The notes: a model not told the origin generated them from the letters alone. Counted from the first letter of the stretch, positions 10,421 through 22,642 are shown. The stretch is 64,000 bases of DNA from Callorhinus ursinus (GCF_003265705.1 NW_020313044.1:2065223-2129222), one strand, 5' to 3'. Translations and numbers: made by a program.

Positions 10421-12940
10421 CCTCCTAGAGAGTCAAGTCTCTGCATCAGGCCCTGTCTGGGACCGCCCACCTGCTGGGAGGTGGGTCTGCAGGGCCTGGC
10501 ACTGGGACCCTCTGCACCCGAACTGCCTCCTGGCGGCGGCGGTTCCTGGGACACCCCTGTGCTCTCCCTGTGACCCATCCCGAGTGGGTCTGGATCATCC
10601 TTGGCCATATCGTCGTCCCAGCGTTAATACCATTACTGAAAAAGATGAACTTGTTCAATCCTCCTCCTCAGCAATATCCGAAATCATGGTCATGTGCTCC
10701 TTCTATTCTAGTACACATTCAGGTAACATTCTAATAAATGTTCATGCGTATCATTCCTGTACCACAGTGGGAAGTACTGGCCCACAGCCTCCCTCCCTCC
10801 CCTGGGCCTCAGCCCGGCCCTCCGCCACTGCGCACAGTAGCCCGGTGCTCGCCCTCACGGGGTGTCCCTCACGCGGCCCGCCCTGCGTTCCGCTGGGGAA
10901 CAGTGTTGGGCTTGCCCAGCAAAGGGCTTGGCACGTGCTTGAGAAATGTTGAACCGTTCATCGATGCAAACCAATCTGGCAGAAGATACTGGAAGGCACA
11001 GAGCAGGCAAGTGAGGAGGCACCAGAGGCCCTGCCCAGAAATCCCGAAATCCTCCATCGTCCTCAGAGACCGCGGTCTAAAGCTGCACGGCCGGGCTGAC
11101 CATGAGGGAGACTTACCCCACCTTGTCCTTGGGGGTATTCCCTCCCCTCCTTTGCCACAAAAACGGTTTGCCCTCAGCATGCTTCTCAGACAAGGAAGAC
11201 ATGACGCTCAGTGTCACCTCCCTCAGGTGAGGCCCGGCCAGCTCCCTTCCTGACGACGCCTCACCAGCCTGGTCACTACCTGCACGTGGGCACTGCAGAG
11301 CCTGGCTCCCCTCTGCTCACCGGCAGCAGCTGCCCTCCTCCTTCCCCTGCTGACCACCCAGCAGCGCCCCCGATGGTCCCCAGACACACACCTCAAAGAC
11401 CCCACCTCACCTCTGCAGCCTTAACCCTCGCCACTGAATGCTCCCCACCTCCACCCGAAGGAAGAGAGAAGGGGCGGCCATGGAGCGGCCATGTACCGGG
11501 CATGCGGCCCAGAGCCTGTCAGGCCTTCACCCGCCCCGCCCCCCACCTCATCCTAACAACCCGTGATGACCGGTGCCATTGCTGCCCCTCTGACCTTAGG
11601 AGCTGAGGGGACTGAGTCACAGAGGTGAAGCCAGTCCCCTGAGCCCACAACAGGCAAGGGGCCCAGCCCCGTTCCCAGCTTCAAGACCCGGTCTCTCTAA
11701 AGCCTCAGATGACCATCCCTTCTGGGCCGCAGAGGGCAGGGCAGGGGCCTGTCCCCCAGCCTTCCTCCCAGGGGGCTGCCTCAAGCTCCTCCCCACTGCA
11801 GCTGCCACATCCCTGTGCCCGGTCCTCGGGGCTCTCCAGGCCCCTGGCCTACTCAAGGGCTGTACTCAACGCTCCCTTCTAGTTCCTGCCTCCCAGGGTC
11901 TCCTTCCTCCCCCATCTTTCTTGGCAGCAGAAAAAACATGTTCTCATAGGTTCCAAAGTTTAAAACCAAGGACAATACAAAGAGCTGCCCCTGAGTCCTG
12001 TCTCCTCCCCCCTTGCACAGAACTCCTCAGATGAGCCTTCAGGCCCACTGCCGGCCCTTCTCCCCAACACACCATTCTGTCCATTCCTCCTCTTTAGTAG
12101 CCCGTGATGCTGGGAGCCACTCCGTCCCCCCCGCCCCCCCCGCCTGGTGTCCCACACCCATCCCTGATCTCTGCCCCTCATCTCCTCTCTCCTCTTGACC
12201 TCTAATGCTGAGGCAACCAGACCTCACACCTCGGCCCTGTCCTCCCGGTCTGTGATGGCCCCCCAGCCGTGGTCTGCTGCCAAATGCTTGACACCCGGCT
12301 TCCCGAGGCGGAGGGGAGGGGCTGCATATTCATACATACATTTGTTTATTACACATTGCACTCCTGCAAAGGATTTGTAGTACATAACTCACAATTAACC
12401 AGGTATGCAGTACTCTACTATAAATTCATACAGTCAACTGATTTTCACGAAAGGCTTTCACTGATTTCTGCTGAAATTGCATCCATGGCCAACCTATGTT
12501 TGCAACTGACCAATGAGTCTAGTTCTGACATCAAAGTTGGGTGCTATTTTGTTGACCTTAAGGAGTAAGATGAAAGTGAAGCAAAGATAACGTATGTTGG
12601 AATCGCACTTGTTCATCTACAAGTGACTTCTTTGCTCACTCAGATAACAGCTGTCAAATACTGGGAGACATCATTCATTTTGGGGGCTATCTATAGATGA
12701 CCCACTTTTAATAGGCAGTATTAACATTTCTTCATCACTTTGTTAAGTCTAGACAGTCAACACAACAATAAATTAAGCCTGGATTTGTAGCATTTCCTGC
12801 ATTCCGTGATGTCAGAACTCCCACGTCAGATTTCCAGCCACCAGGGTGATGTCCTGAAGGTGGGGTTGTGAATAGAAGCGCCGGGGCGCACCATTATGTA
12901 GTGTTTCCACCACCCAGATAGGACAGACACACGTAAGTAC

Positions 12941-13438
12941 AGCTGACTCCTGAACGACTCAGGGAATGGGGAATGGACCCCGTGCAGTCGAATGTCCCCG
13001 TATAAATTTTGACTTCCCCCAACTTAAGTACTAATAGCCTGTTGATTGGAAGCCTTATTGTTCCTCAAGTGATTAACACGTATTTTGTGTTACATGTATT
13101 TTTTTTTTCCTTTTACTTATTTGAGAGAGAGAGCATGAGTTGGGTAGAGAGGCAGAGGGGGAAGGAGAGAGAATCTTAAGCAGACTCCCTGCTGAGTTTG
13201 GAGCCCTCAGAGAGTGTGACCTGAGCTGAAACCGAGAGTTGGATGCTTAACCCACTGAACCACCCAGGTGCCCCTGGGTGTTTTATGTCTTATATACTGT
13301 ATTACAATAAATTAGAGAAAACATTAAGAAAAGCACGAGAGAAAATACATGTACAGTACTGTACTGCATTAAAAAAAAAAAAAAACGCACGTAAGTGGAC
13401 CCGCACAGTTCAAACCCACAATTTTCGAGGGTCAACTA
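12941..13438. mobile_element. Tigger/MER8-like DNA transposon remnant, split by a SINE
   Basis: Begins ACAGCTGACTCCTGAACGAC and ends CGAGGGTCAACTAT, degenerate inverted terminal repeats of the family whose tip reads AGTTGACCCTTGAACAACA. The interior ATTACAATAAATTAGAGAAA and GTACAGTACTGTACTGCATT are typical of these pogo-class elements. A SINE interrupts it at 13099-13274. The family name is from memory. Confidence 0.7.
13099..13274 (-). mobile_element. Can-SINE, reverse, older copy
   Basis: T-tail, TTACTTATTTGAGAGAGAGA and a degraded head ending CCACCCAGGTGCCCC. Possible degenerate duplication GTGTTACATGTATT / GTGTTTTATGTCTT. Inserted in the Tigger-like element. Confidence 0.85.
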
Positions 13439-14383
13439 TAATCTCAAGAGCACAGATCATAATAGTCAAATGTCAAGTAATTAGGAAACAATGAGTTTTG
13501 AATGTTTATTGCCTTCACATTTTTAAATTTTGAATTTACATACAGTAAAACTCACTTCTGATGTATAATTCTATGGATTTTGACTCATGTACCGAGCAGT
13601 ACAACCACCTCAATCAAGGCACAGGATGGAGCCATCACCCCTCAATGATCCCTGTTCTACCCATGTAGTAGGGGCCCCCTCTTAGGTCCCTGCAAAACAC
13701 TTTCCCTGTACTTTTGCCTTTTCCAGGATGTCACATAAATGGAATCGTATAGTATGTAGTCTTTTGAGTCTGGCTTCTTCCACTCAGGGTCATGGGCTTC
13801 AGACGCAGGGCCGTTGCCGTGTGCATCGATCACCAGCTCACGGCTTCCCGATGTGGAGCACTGCCGCCCTGCGCGCATGGACCATGGTCTATCTCCCCCA
13901 GAGGAAGGACATTTTAATTGTTCCTAGGTTGTGTTTTTGTTGTAGTTTTTTAAAGTTGACATAACCATTTGTGTACAAGTTTTTGTGTGAATCTAGATGT
14001 GTATTTTGGGTAAATACCAGGGAATGAGACTGGTATGTTAGTTATATGATAAGTATGTAACTTAATAAGAAAGGACAAAACTCCATTCCATAGTAGCTGC
14101 ATCATTTTGCATTCACAACGGGAATGTAGGAGTTCCAATCACCCTGCATCCTCACCCGCACATGGTGATGTCAGGTTTTTTGTGCGCTTAGGGTTTTGTT
14201 TTTTTTTGTTTTTTTTTAGCCATTTGCATAGATAGGTCATGGTATCTTGTAGTTTTAATTTGCATTGCTCTAACAACTAATGATGCTCAGCATCTCTTCA
14301 CATGCTTGTCACTTGTATAGCTTCTCTGGGGGTAATGTCTTTTGAAATCTCTTGCCTTTTTTTTTTTTAACTGGGTTGACTTT

Positions 14384-14575
14384 AAGATTTTACTTATTTG
14401 AGAGAGAGAGTGAGTGAGAGAGCACAAGCTCGGGGAGAGGCAGAGAGAAGGAGAAGCAGACTCCCTGTTGAGCAGGGAGCCTGACGCGGGACTCCGGGCT
14501 CAATCCCAGGACCCCAGGATCATGACCTGAGCCGAAGGCAGACGCTTATTAACCAAGGCCACCCAGGTGCCCCAC
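14384..14575 (-). mobile_element. Can-SINE, reverse
   Basis: TTTAAGATTTTACTTATTTG through CCACCCAGGTGCCCCAC. Duplication GGGTTGACTTT at 14373-14383 and 14576-14586. Confidence 0.93.
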
Positions 14576-14700
14576 GGGTTGACTTTTTTTATTGATGAGT
14601 TCTGAGGATTCTTTATATAATCTGGATATAAGCCTTTTTCAGGTATGTGATTTGCACTTTTTTTTTCCCTGTCTGTGGCTTGTCTTTATTTTCTTAATTT

Positions 14701-14903
14701 TTTTTTTAAGATTTTATTTACTTATTTGAGAGAGAGAGAGAGAGAGGGAGAGCACAAGCAGGGGGAGTGGCAGGCAGAGGCAGAAGGAGAAGCAGACTCT
14801 CCACAGAGCAGGGGGAGCCTGATGTGGGACTCGATCCCAGGACCCTGGGATCATGACCTGAGCTGAAGGCAGTCACCTAACCAACTGAGCCACCCAGGCA
14901 CCC
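14701..14903 (-). mobile_element. Can-SINE, reverse
   Basis: T-tail, AAGATTTTATTTACTTATTT, GA tract and head ending GCCACCCAGGCACCC. Duplication TATTTTCTTAATTT at 14687-14700 and 14904-14917. Confidence 0.95.
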
Positions 14904-15539
14904 TATTTTCTTAATTTTCTTCACAGGTTTTTAATTTTGATGTATTTCCACTTAATTCATTTTTTACTTTATGAATTGCACGTGTGGAGTTATATCTAGG
15001 AAATCTTAGCCTAACTCAAGGTCACCAAGGTTTCATTCCTCTTTTCTTCTAGAAGTTGTATAGTTTTTCATTTAGGTCTGTTACTGATAGGCGGTTAAAC
15101 TTTGAGTGAAGTAAAATGACAGGTATAAGTTAAGGTTCATTGTAAAAAACATGACTGTCCACTTGTTGCAGCACAATTTATTAAAAAGACAAACGTTTCT
15201 CCACTGAAATGCCTTTGGACCTCTCAAAAATCCAGCAACTATACTTGTGTGGGTATATTTCTGAATTCTTTATTGTGATTCATCCATCCCTGCATCTGTT
15301 CTTTGACCGATGCCACCCTGTCTTGATTACCATAGCTTTGTGGTCTTAAAATCAGCTAGTGTGAGTCCTCCAACTTTTTCCCCTCTTTTTCAAGACGGTT
15401 TTAGTTATTCCGATTCCTTTCTAACTCCACGTAAATGTTCACATCACACTCTTGAGATCTAAAAAATTCCTGCTGGGATTGAATTGAATCCATAGATCAA
15501 TTTTGGGGGGTGGATCGTCTTCCAACCCATGAATCCATT

Positions 15540-15870
15540 TACAGTTGAGGCTTGAAGAACACGGGTTTGAACTGCACGGGTCTACTTAGAGGTGGATTTT
15601 TTTTTTTCAATATTATGTAAGAGCACTGTAAATGTATTTTCTCTTTCTTGGGTTTTTCTTAATAACATTTTTTCTCTCATTTATTCTAATACAATCTGTA
15701 ATACATATAACATACCACGTATGTGTAAATCAACTGTGTATGTCATTGGTAAGGTTTCCAGTCAACAGTAGGCTGTTAGTAGTTAAGTTTTTGAGAAGTT
15801 AAAAGTTACGTGCGGATTCTCCACAGCACAGGGGTCAGCACACCAACCCCCACACTGTTCAAGGATCAGG
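15540..15870. mobile_element. Tigger/MER8-like DNA transposon remnant
   Basis: Starts ACAGTTGAGGCTTGAAGAAC with ACGGGTTTGAACTGCACGGG and ends CACTGTTCAAGGATCAGGTA, matching the same element class as 12941-13438. It lies inside the antisense L1. Confidence 0.7.
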
Positions 15871-15994
15871 TATATTTAGATAATTTTTATTTCTTTCATT
15901 TAGTGTTTTAGTTTTCAGCATAACAATTGTGCACATATTTTGCCTCTTTTATACATGTTTGTTTCGGTGGTATTGTAAACGGTACTGTTTTTAT

Positions 15995-16125
15995 TTTTAT
16001 TTTTATTTACTGTTTTTAATAATAGATTTATTCCTACATAATCTCAACACCCAAGGTGGGTCTCAAACTCACAACTCTGAGATGAAGAGTCACACGCTCC
16101 ACGGACTGAGCCAGACAGGCGCCCC
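15995..16125 (-). mobile_element. Degraded, 5'-short Can-SINE, reverse
   Basis: A head-like stretch ends GAGCCAGACAGGCGCCCC. Duplication GGTACTGTTTTTA lies at 15981-15993 and 16129-16141. The GA-rich middle is mostly lost. Confidence 0.8.
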
Positions 16126-16739
16126 AGTGGTACTGTTTTTAAAATCTCATTTCCAGTTGTTCATTGCCAGTATACAGAAATATAATTGATTTTTGGACAT
16201 TACATCTTGTGATCTTGCTGTCAGTTCTAGATTTTTTTGTACGTTCCATGGTATTTTCTACATTGACAATCGTGTCATCTATGAATATAGACGGTTTGAT
16301 TTATCCTTTTCAATCTGTAGGCCTATTCATTTTCTTGCCTTACTGCAGTGCCTAGAACTTCTGGTACAAATATTGAAAAGGAGAGAAAAAGAGAGTAGAG
16401 GGCACTGGCATGCTTGCCTTCTTTGTAATCTTGGGGAAAAACAAATCAGTCTTTGATATGAAGTTTGATGTTTGTTATAGGTTTTTATGTGGTTTCCTTT
16501 CATCAGGTTAACAAAATTCCCTTCTATCCCTAATTTGCTGAGAGTTTTTATTATGAGTGGATATTGAATTGTCACTTTTTTTCTGCATCTGTTGAGATGA
16601 ACATGTGGCTTTTTCTTCTTTGGTCTGTTAATCTGGGGAACGGTGCTGAACTAGCCTTGCATTCCCAGGGTAAACCCCTGCTCTGTTCGATTTGCTAATA
16701 TATTCTGTTGACAAGTTCTGCACTGAGGATTTTAGTAGG

Positions 16740-17310
16740 GACCTTAGGAAAATCTAAAGTCCTTAATGCTGCCTATAAGATCTCCCCTCCCCAGTGATCC
16801 CTGACCTTATGGAATGAGTTTGGGAGTGGATTCTTCTATTTTCAGGAACAGACTGTAGAACTGGTATTGTCTGATAGAATTTGCCAGGGAAACTGAGTCT
16901 GAAGATTTCTGGTGGGAAGGTTTTAAACCAATCCTGCATTATGCCAGTGGGCCTGATGTAATCACAGGGGCCTTAAAGTGGAAAAGGGAGGCAGAAGAGA
17001 AGGTCAGAGTGATGTCACATGAGAAGCTGAGTGGCTTTTGCTGGTTTTGAAGATGGAGGATGGGGCCACAAGCCAAGGAATGCAGGCAGCCTCCAGGTGC
17101 TGGAAAGGCAAGGCAACAGACCCTCCCCAGCGCCTCGAGGAAGGAATGCAGCCTGGCCGATGACTCTGGACTCTGGGTTCTGGTCCATGAGAACAGTGTC
17201 TGACTTCTGAGCTACAGAACTACGGTAGAGCAAATCTGAGTTGTTTGAAGGTATGAAGTTTGTGGTCACTTATTAGAGCAGCAGTGGCAAACGAATACAA
17301 CGAAAGACAG
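16740..17310 (+). repeat. LTR-like ancient repeat (MaLR-type) inside L1
   Basis: Contains AATCACAGGGGCCTTAAAGT, GGCCACAAGCCAAGGAATGC, a CTTCTGAGCTACAGAACTAC segment, and ends GCAGTGGCAAACGAATACAA, the ordered landmarks of a known mammalian LTR type. Family assignment is tentative. Confidence 0.5.
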
Positions 17311-17929
17311 TATTTTCAAGGAACTGGTCCATCATTTTCTTCTGAGTTGTCCAATTTATGGACCTAGAGTTGTTTGTAGTGCTCTCTCATTATCCTTTTA
17401 ATACTTGCAGGGTCTGCAGTGATATCCTCCTTTTAATTCCCGAGATGGATAATTTGTGTCTTCTTTTTTCAAAGAACCACTTTTCATTTCCTTGATTTTC
17501 TCTAACTTTGCTGTCTTCAGTTTCAGTGGTTTCTGCCCTTTATTACTTCCTTTTCTTCTGTTTTGGTTTACAAGAAGTTCTTCTGCTGGTTTTTAAAAAT
17601 TACTTTTGCTTTTTTAATATGTCATCTAATTGTAAGTTTGTGGAATTTGATTTTGACAGCAGCTGTGTTGAACAAGCAGCTCACAGCACCTCAGACACCT
17701 GGACGGCGTGCGCTCCTCACAGGCCGCCTCTGCCCTGGGCTGCAGACCGGCTCTGGCTGCCAAGTCGGAGTCCCTGGCTTGAATGGTCAACTCCGTGCGG
17801 ACGGGGCCAGGTCCCGGTATTCCCCTGCTTTTCTGCGTTCCCACTTCTGAGTGGGAAGCCAGCCCCAGAGTGAGGCTTCATTCACCCTTGACCCCTCTCC
17901 TCTCGGCCACATGCCGTCGGCAAGCGCGT

Positions 17930-18595
17930 CCTCTCAGCTCTACCTTGGGAACACATCTGGGTCTCAGTGCTTTGCACCACCTTCTGTCTCGTTGCCTCGG
18001 CTCAAACCACATCAACTCCCACCTGGCTCTGCAGCAGACACAGTGCCGGGCCCCCTGCTGCTGTCCCTGCCCGCGCTGCCTGTGTTCACCATGCAACAAG
18101 AGCGATCCCGTTAAAGTGTCAGTCCTGTTAGGCCTCTCCTCGGCCCCTCGCTCTCCAGCGGCACCACTGCGAAGAGAAACCTCAAGTCCTGGCCACAGCT
18201 AGCAGGATCTGCCCTCCCGTGCTTGCTCCTCTCCCCGTACTGGGACTCTTGCTCTTCCTCCGACACCCGTCTCTGCTATCTCTCTGGTCTACAAAGCACC
18301 GCCCCAGACCCCCAAAGGGCTCACTGCTTTGCCTCCTTCTGTTCACACCCCATCTCCTCAGAGAAGCCTTCCCTGACCACTAGGTCCAAAAAGGGAGCCC
18401 CTAACACTCTCTCCCCTTGTACTTTATTTTCCTTGGCATTCACTGCTTGAATGCTGTTAAATGCTATTTTCCCCAGCATTCACATCCTTGTCGCGGTGCG
18501 CCACTCCTGCCACTGTTCTTCTGACCACCTCCTGCCCTAGAACAGGACCTGGTGGATGCAACTGTACTAAATCAGGATGAAAGAGTGAGCAAATG
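17930..18595 (+). repeat. L2 LINE fragment
   Basis: Includes CTCAGAGAAGCCTTCCCTGA and CTTGTACTTTATTTTCCTTG, typical of the L2 3' region. Confidence 0.6.
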
Positions 18596-18739
18596 ACTTC
18601 GCAGCAGCCAGGGGAGTGCCTACACAAGCCAACCCTCGCTTCCCCTCCATCAGGACAAGGGCATGCTCCTTAGCAAGGCTGACGAGGTGCTAGACAAAGT
18701 GGTCCCCTCGACCCCTGTGGCTCCATATGGCCCCTTGGC

Positions 18740-19075
18740 CCCTCACCCCATCACTTCTTTCAGTTCTACTGAACACGTGGGTTCCTCCATCAGACCACTC
18801 TCCCTCAGCACAGGTCCTCCTCTATCTTCTTGGGCCTGAAACCCTTTCTCTACCTCAGCTGGCTTGTTCTCCATGTGTCCTTCAGGTCTCAGCTTGGCTG
18901 TCACTGGCCTCCTCTGACCACCCCCTCAGCCCCGACCGACCGAGGCCTCCCCCACCAGAGCGTGAGCTCCCTGACAGCAGGGCTTGCGACTTACCAACCT
19001 CAGAGCCCCGGGACCTAACCGGGTAAGTGCTCTACAAACACAACCTGAATGAGAGAACAAACAAGTGAATTAATG
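18740..19075 (+). repeat. L2 LINE fragment, 3' end
   Basis: Contains GCGTGAGCTCCCTGACAGCA and ends with GTAAGTGCTCTACAAA and CTGAATGAGAGAACAAACAA, resembling the L2 3' terminus. Confidence 0.6.
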
Positions 19076-19811
19076 AAAACCAAGTCTGCTGAGGGGTGGG
19101 GTGGGGACGGCAGATGACCACGCCACTTCCCACCCCTGTCATCCTCCCGCAGACAGGGCCTCATTCAGCCTTGCTGAGGTGCAGGGAAGCAATCATCATC
19201 CAGGGCGTAGAGGGGGTCAGCCAGCCGGAGTTCTCTGTCCTGTCCTTGCCATAAGGCCCCAGCGCATGACAAGGGTGGGAGAAGTGGACAGTAGCCTCCA
19301 GGGCCTGGCAGGAAGAAGTCACATCACCCTGAGTTCTGGTGGCTACAACCCCCATTGCCACTTTCTGCCTGAGCCCAGGTCCTACTTCTTGGCCACGGTT
19401 TCCAGGATGGCATCCAAAGGGAGGACAGAGAAAGTCTCCTTTCACTTCATGCAGATCATCAGTGATAAACTGGGTGGTGTAACCAGAACCCATAGCCAAG
19501 CAGCCTGGGCCTGAGCCCAAGCCCTGGGTCACACTGCTGCCTTTGTCCAGGAGGTTTTGCTTCAAGGTCCAGAAAGTCAGAGGCTAGTAAGAGGAGTGCA
19601 GACCAAACTTCACCCTTCCCTATGTCTTGTCTGTGTGGATGTGGGGTGGGGAAGAGGGTAGTAGCAGTCAAACCACCCGGCCTGCATGCTCAGCACCACG
19701 GCAGTGGTACAGCTCCCTCACCACAGCCCCCAGATGCTACTTCAGTCCCACTGACACACCCCCATCTCCACTCCCCACAAAGAGCTCATGGCCCAATGTC
19801 TCCTTTTAGCT

Positions 19812-20007
19812 TCTTTTTTGTGATTTTATTTATTCATTTGAGAGAGGGCAAGAGAGCATGAGCAGGGGGAGGGGCAAAGGGAGAGGGAGAGAGAAGCAGG
19901 TTCCCTGCTGAGCAGGGAGCCAGAGATGTGGGGCTCCATCCCAGGACCCCGGGACCATGACCTGAGCCAAAGGCAGACGCTTAACCACCTGAGCCACCCA
20001 GAAGCCA
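19812..20007 (-). mobile_element. Can-SINE, reverse
   Basis: GTGATTTTATTTATTCATTT, GA-rich region, and head ending TGAGCCACCCAGAAGCC. The short T-tail and altered head suggest an older copy. Borders are within several bases. Confidence 0.88.
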
Positions 20008-20584
20008 CCTGCCCCCGGCTTTATAGTTAAACACTGTTTTGTGCAGCACGCCTGAGGGTGGAGAGATACTGGGGTCCTCAATTAAGCCCCCACTAGTGTT
20101 ATTCCTTCCATGGGGACCCCTTCCCCCATCCCAGATCAGATCCTGTGGTCAAAGAGGACTCAAGGACTCTGGGGAAGCCCAGCCCCAGCTGCTACCCTCC
20201 CAGGCCAACACAAGGCTCCCCTCCACAGCTCAGCAGGTCCTCACCAGCCCTCGCTCAAAGGTGCAGCTGCTCCCACAACTTCAGTGCTCACCTCTGCCAG
20301 GACAAGGCCCATACCAGACTTGTCCCCAACCCAGATCCTTCCTCGTTCCCAGCATGTGCCAGGGCAGCCTCATCGCCCACCCACCCCCTTTCTCAAATTC
20401 ACCCACAGAGTCTGCTGACACCATCTTTAAAGGGACCTTTGACCTTGGCCCTAGCCAGGCCCCCGGAGCTCCTTTCTGAACCCTGCCCTGCTTCACCACA
20501 GAACAGCTGTTCTGCCGTCCATCCCGGCCCTCCCACCCCTGCCTGTCAAATTCAACACTATCACCTTCTGAGCCACATATTCAA

Positions 20585-20750
20585 GCCTTCCACAGCATGT
20601 TGGAACCAAATCCTAGCTCTGCCACTCAAAAGCTGTGTGACCTCAGACGGGCCATTCAGCCTCCCTGAGCCATGATTTCCTCATCTGTAAAACATATTCA
20701 GGAGGCGACTTAAAGGTTTTAAAGGCAATGATGCAGAAAGTACCCAATAC
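20585..20750 (+). repeat. MIR SINE
   Basis: AATCCTAGCTCTGCCACT, then GCTGTGTGACCTCAGACGGG, then CTCATCTGTAAAACATATTC: the MIR core in order. Confidence 0.8.
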
Positions 20751-20840
20751 ATGGTAGACTTTGGGTATGATCCCCACGATGCCTGACCCATGAGGCTTCC
20801 TACCCCGGCAAAACAGGCTCCTGCTTCCCTCCTGCCTTCC

Positions 20841-20860
20841 GGGGGGGGGGGGGGGGGGGG
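20841..20860. repeat. Poly(G) run, 20 bases
   Basis: Uninterrupted G20 followed by TTGTGTGTAG. Confidence 0.9.
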
Positions 20861-21603
20861 TTGTGTGTAGGCAACAGCTCTCTCCTGAGCTTCCTGTGTG
20901 TTGTGGCATGAGGTGGGCCTAAGAGAGTGTGAGGCCAAGCAAAGGGACTGCGGGGAAGGAAGCCACCCACTACCCTGTTTGCATGGGCCTCAGTTTCCCC
21001 CTGAGCTCTGTGAAGCTGAGCTTTCTACAGGCCAGGCCAGGAAGGGGAGATTTCTACACAGAGGCCAGGAGGGGCTGCCTAAGCAGCAGGAGTGAGCCTG
21101 TGATGCACTGGGAAAGGCTGAAAAACAAACACACCAGAATCCAAATCAGGCAAGCCCGGGGCTGGGGTTGCTGTGGCAACCTGCAGCAGGCTCCGGGCCT
21201 GGCACACGGCCCCTGTGGGGTGGGAGCCGGGACTTGCCGGGCTCGGCTGCCCCCGCCTCCGAGGCCACCCCCGCAGTGCACCTTGGCTGACACGGGGGAG
21301 GGGCGAGGGCACAGAGGGCCCTGTCAGGCGGACCTTCTTCCAGTTTCAGGGAGATCACACGTCTCCAAGAGCGAGGCCCACACCCAAGGGTCCTCCGGAG
21401 TGTCACAGGCCAACCCCAGTCCTTCCAGCACCCTGGTCCCAGCCTGTAAGCTGCTGGGGCTGACACACAGCCAGGGGCCTCAAAGCTATGTCCGGGGCAC
21501 AGGGGGCAGTGAGATGATCCCCCGGACCCTCCATCAGAGCCAGGTGGGGGAAGGAACAAGCATGGGTGCCCGACCCTGCTGTAGTGCTTTATGCATGTTT
21601 TCT

Positions 21604-21808
21604 TTCTTTTTTTTTTTTTTTAAAGATTTTATTTATTTATTTGCAAGACAGAGAATGAGAGATAGAGAGCACGAGAGAGAAGAGCGTCAGAGGGAGAAGC
21701 AGACTCCCCGCTGAGCAGGGAGCCCAATGTGGGACTCGATCCCAGGACTCCAGGATCATGACCTGAGCCGAAGGCAGTCACTCAACCAACTGAGCCACCC
21801 AGGCGCCC
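21604..21808 (-). mobile_element. Can-SINE, reverse
   Basis: T-tail, AAAGATTTTATTTATTTATT, head ending CCACCCAGGCGCCC. Perfect 17-bp duplication CTTTATGCATGTTTTCT at 21587-21603 and 21809-21825. Confidence 0.96.
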
Positions 21809-21821
21809 CTTTATGCATGTT

Positions 21822-21945
21822 TTCTCACACTTAATGGCACTCCCCTGTGACAGTTGAGAAAACAGGCTCAGGGGAAGGCAAATGACTTGCCAAGGTCACA
21901 GAGCTACTGGGTGGGGAAGAGCTGGGTCCCAGCCAGGGTTTTCCA
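21822..21945 (-). repeat. MIR fragment, reverse
   Basis: GAGAAAACAGGCTCAGGGGA, then TGACTTGCCAAGGTCACAGA: reverse MIR core. Confidence 0.7.
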
Positions 21946-22114
21946 ACTCCTGAGCCCAGACCCTTCCCATGGGGCCTATTACTGGATGCCCTGGGCTGAT
22001 CATCCCCCGTGTCATCAGGCGCTCCTCAGGTGCCTATTTACCCAACCTGTGGGCTCCTAGATACACGGTCCCCCAACCACAGGACTGTGTCCAGTCTGCA
22101 GAGACACACAACAG

Positions 22115-22285
22115 ACAACGGCCCTCATGCCTCCATTTAATGGCCAAGCCAGCACTGCCCAGATGATGTCCAGGCCCCAGGAGGGAAGTCCTCCCTCCTG
22201 GCTGGTGTCCCCTCAAGAGCCCAGCCAAGCTGGTGCCCGTCAGCTCACTAAAGTCCCAGTCCAGTCCCAGTGTTGGGGAGCAGCT
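22115..22285 (-). other. SIL1: SIL1 3' untranslated region
   Basis: A short 3' UTR of about 170 nt is inferred from an ATTAAA signal on the minus strand (22136-22141) roughly 145 nt after the stop. The cleavage site is placed about 20 nt beyond it. Short 3' UTRs are usual for SIL1. Confidence 0.65.
22136..22141 (-). terminator. SIL1: Likely SIL1 poly(A) signal (ATTAAA)
   Basis: ATTAAA on the minus strand within CCATTAAATGG, followed downstream by a TGTTGTGTGT-like GU-rich stretch typical of a cleavage region. Confidence 0.65.
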
Positions 22286-22642
22286 TCATCTTAACTCCTT
22301 CAGCAAGCTGTTGATGGAGCCCAGCAGTTCCCGGAAGTAGCCCTCATCCTCACCGTCTTGGAGCTCCAGGGCGGCCAGAGCCTGGTACTCAGCCTGCAGG
22401 CTGACCAGCGTTCTGCTGAGCTGGGGGTCCTGACGGTAGCGGTCCCGGCAGGTGGCCAGGAGGGCACCCAGCGTCTGCAGCACCTTTTCTCGGGCATCGT
22501 GCTCAGGGACGGCCAGGAGGTGGGCGGTGATCTCGCACCAGCCCTGCTCCCGCAGGCCCGGCAGGAGGTGCACCTGGCGATACTGCTGCAGCTTCTCTGG
22601 GGACGTCTCCCAGGTCAGCTCGGCCTCCTCCTCAGCAAACAT
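22286..22642 (-). CDS. SIL1: SIL1 last exon with stop codon
   Basis: 118 codons plus TGA (22286-22288). It starts [17 protein letters not shown] directly after the acceptor AG and ends SLLKELR. The methionine here is internal, not a start codon. The acceptor is unusual: the pyrimidine tract lies more than 20 nt from the AG and the last 22 intron bases are purine- and G-rich. Confidence 0.97.
   Translation of the reverse strand: MFAEEEAELTWETSPEKLQQYRQVHLLPGLREQGWCEITAHLLAVPEHDAREKVLQTLGALLATCRDRYRQDPQLSRTLVSLQAEYQALAALELQDGEDEGYFRELLGSINSLLKELR

Larger units (their letters stand above)
8304..12940. other. Intergenic, CTNNA1 to SIL1, proximal part
   Basis: GC-rich spacer without a recognisable gene. 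It holds a C18 run (8491-8508), L2-like stretches (about 8940-9180 and 9835-10420), an ancient LTR-like repeat (9225-9680), and unassigned sequence at 10950-12940. About 12340-12860 has the feel of an old repeat I cannot name. Confidence 0.6.
13510..17640 (-). mobile_element. Old L1 LINE, antisense, broken by later insertions
   Basis: Read on the minus strand this is L1 ORF2 followed by the 3' end. The reverse translation near 16500-16575 contains KTLSKLGIEGNFVNLMKG, matching the L1 reverse transcriptase region. Plus-strand phrases such as GTGTACAAGTTTTTGTGTGA and TCTTGATTACCATAGCTTTG fall in the order expected for an inverted L1. It is interrupted by SINEs (14384, 14701, 15995), a Tigger-like piece (15540-15870) and an LTR-like piece (about 16740-17310). 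No intact frame. Confidence 0.75.
17641..22114. other. Intergenic, distal part before the SIL1 3' end
   Basis: Contains L2-like runs (17930-18595, 18740-19075), SINEs (19812, 21604), MIR copies (20585, 21822) and a G20 run. No gene recognised; open frames here, including one at 20929-21714, are low-complexity or run into a SINE. Confidence 0.7.

Noticed and set aside
20929..21714. 261-codon open frame on the + strand
   Set aside because: Longest frame in the window, but proline/glycine-rich low complexity, no recognisable domain, and its end reads through a T-tract into a SINE. Chance frame in GC-rich DNA.
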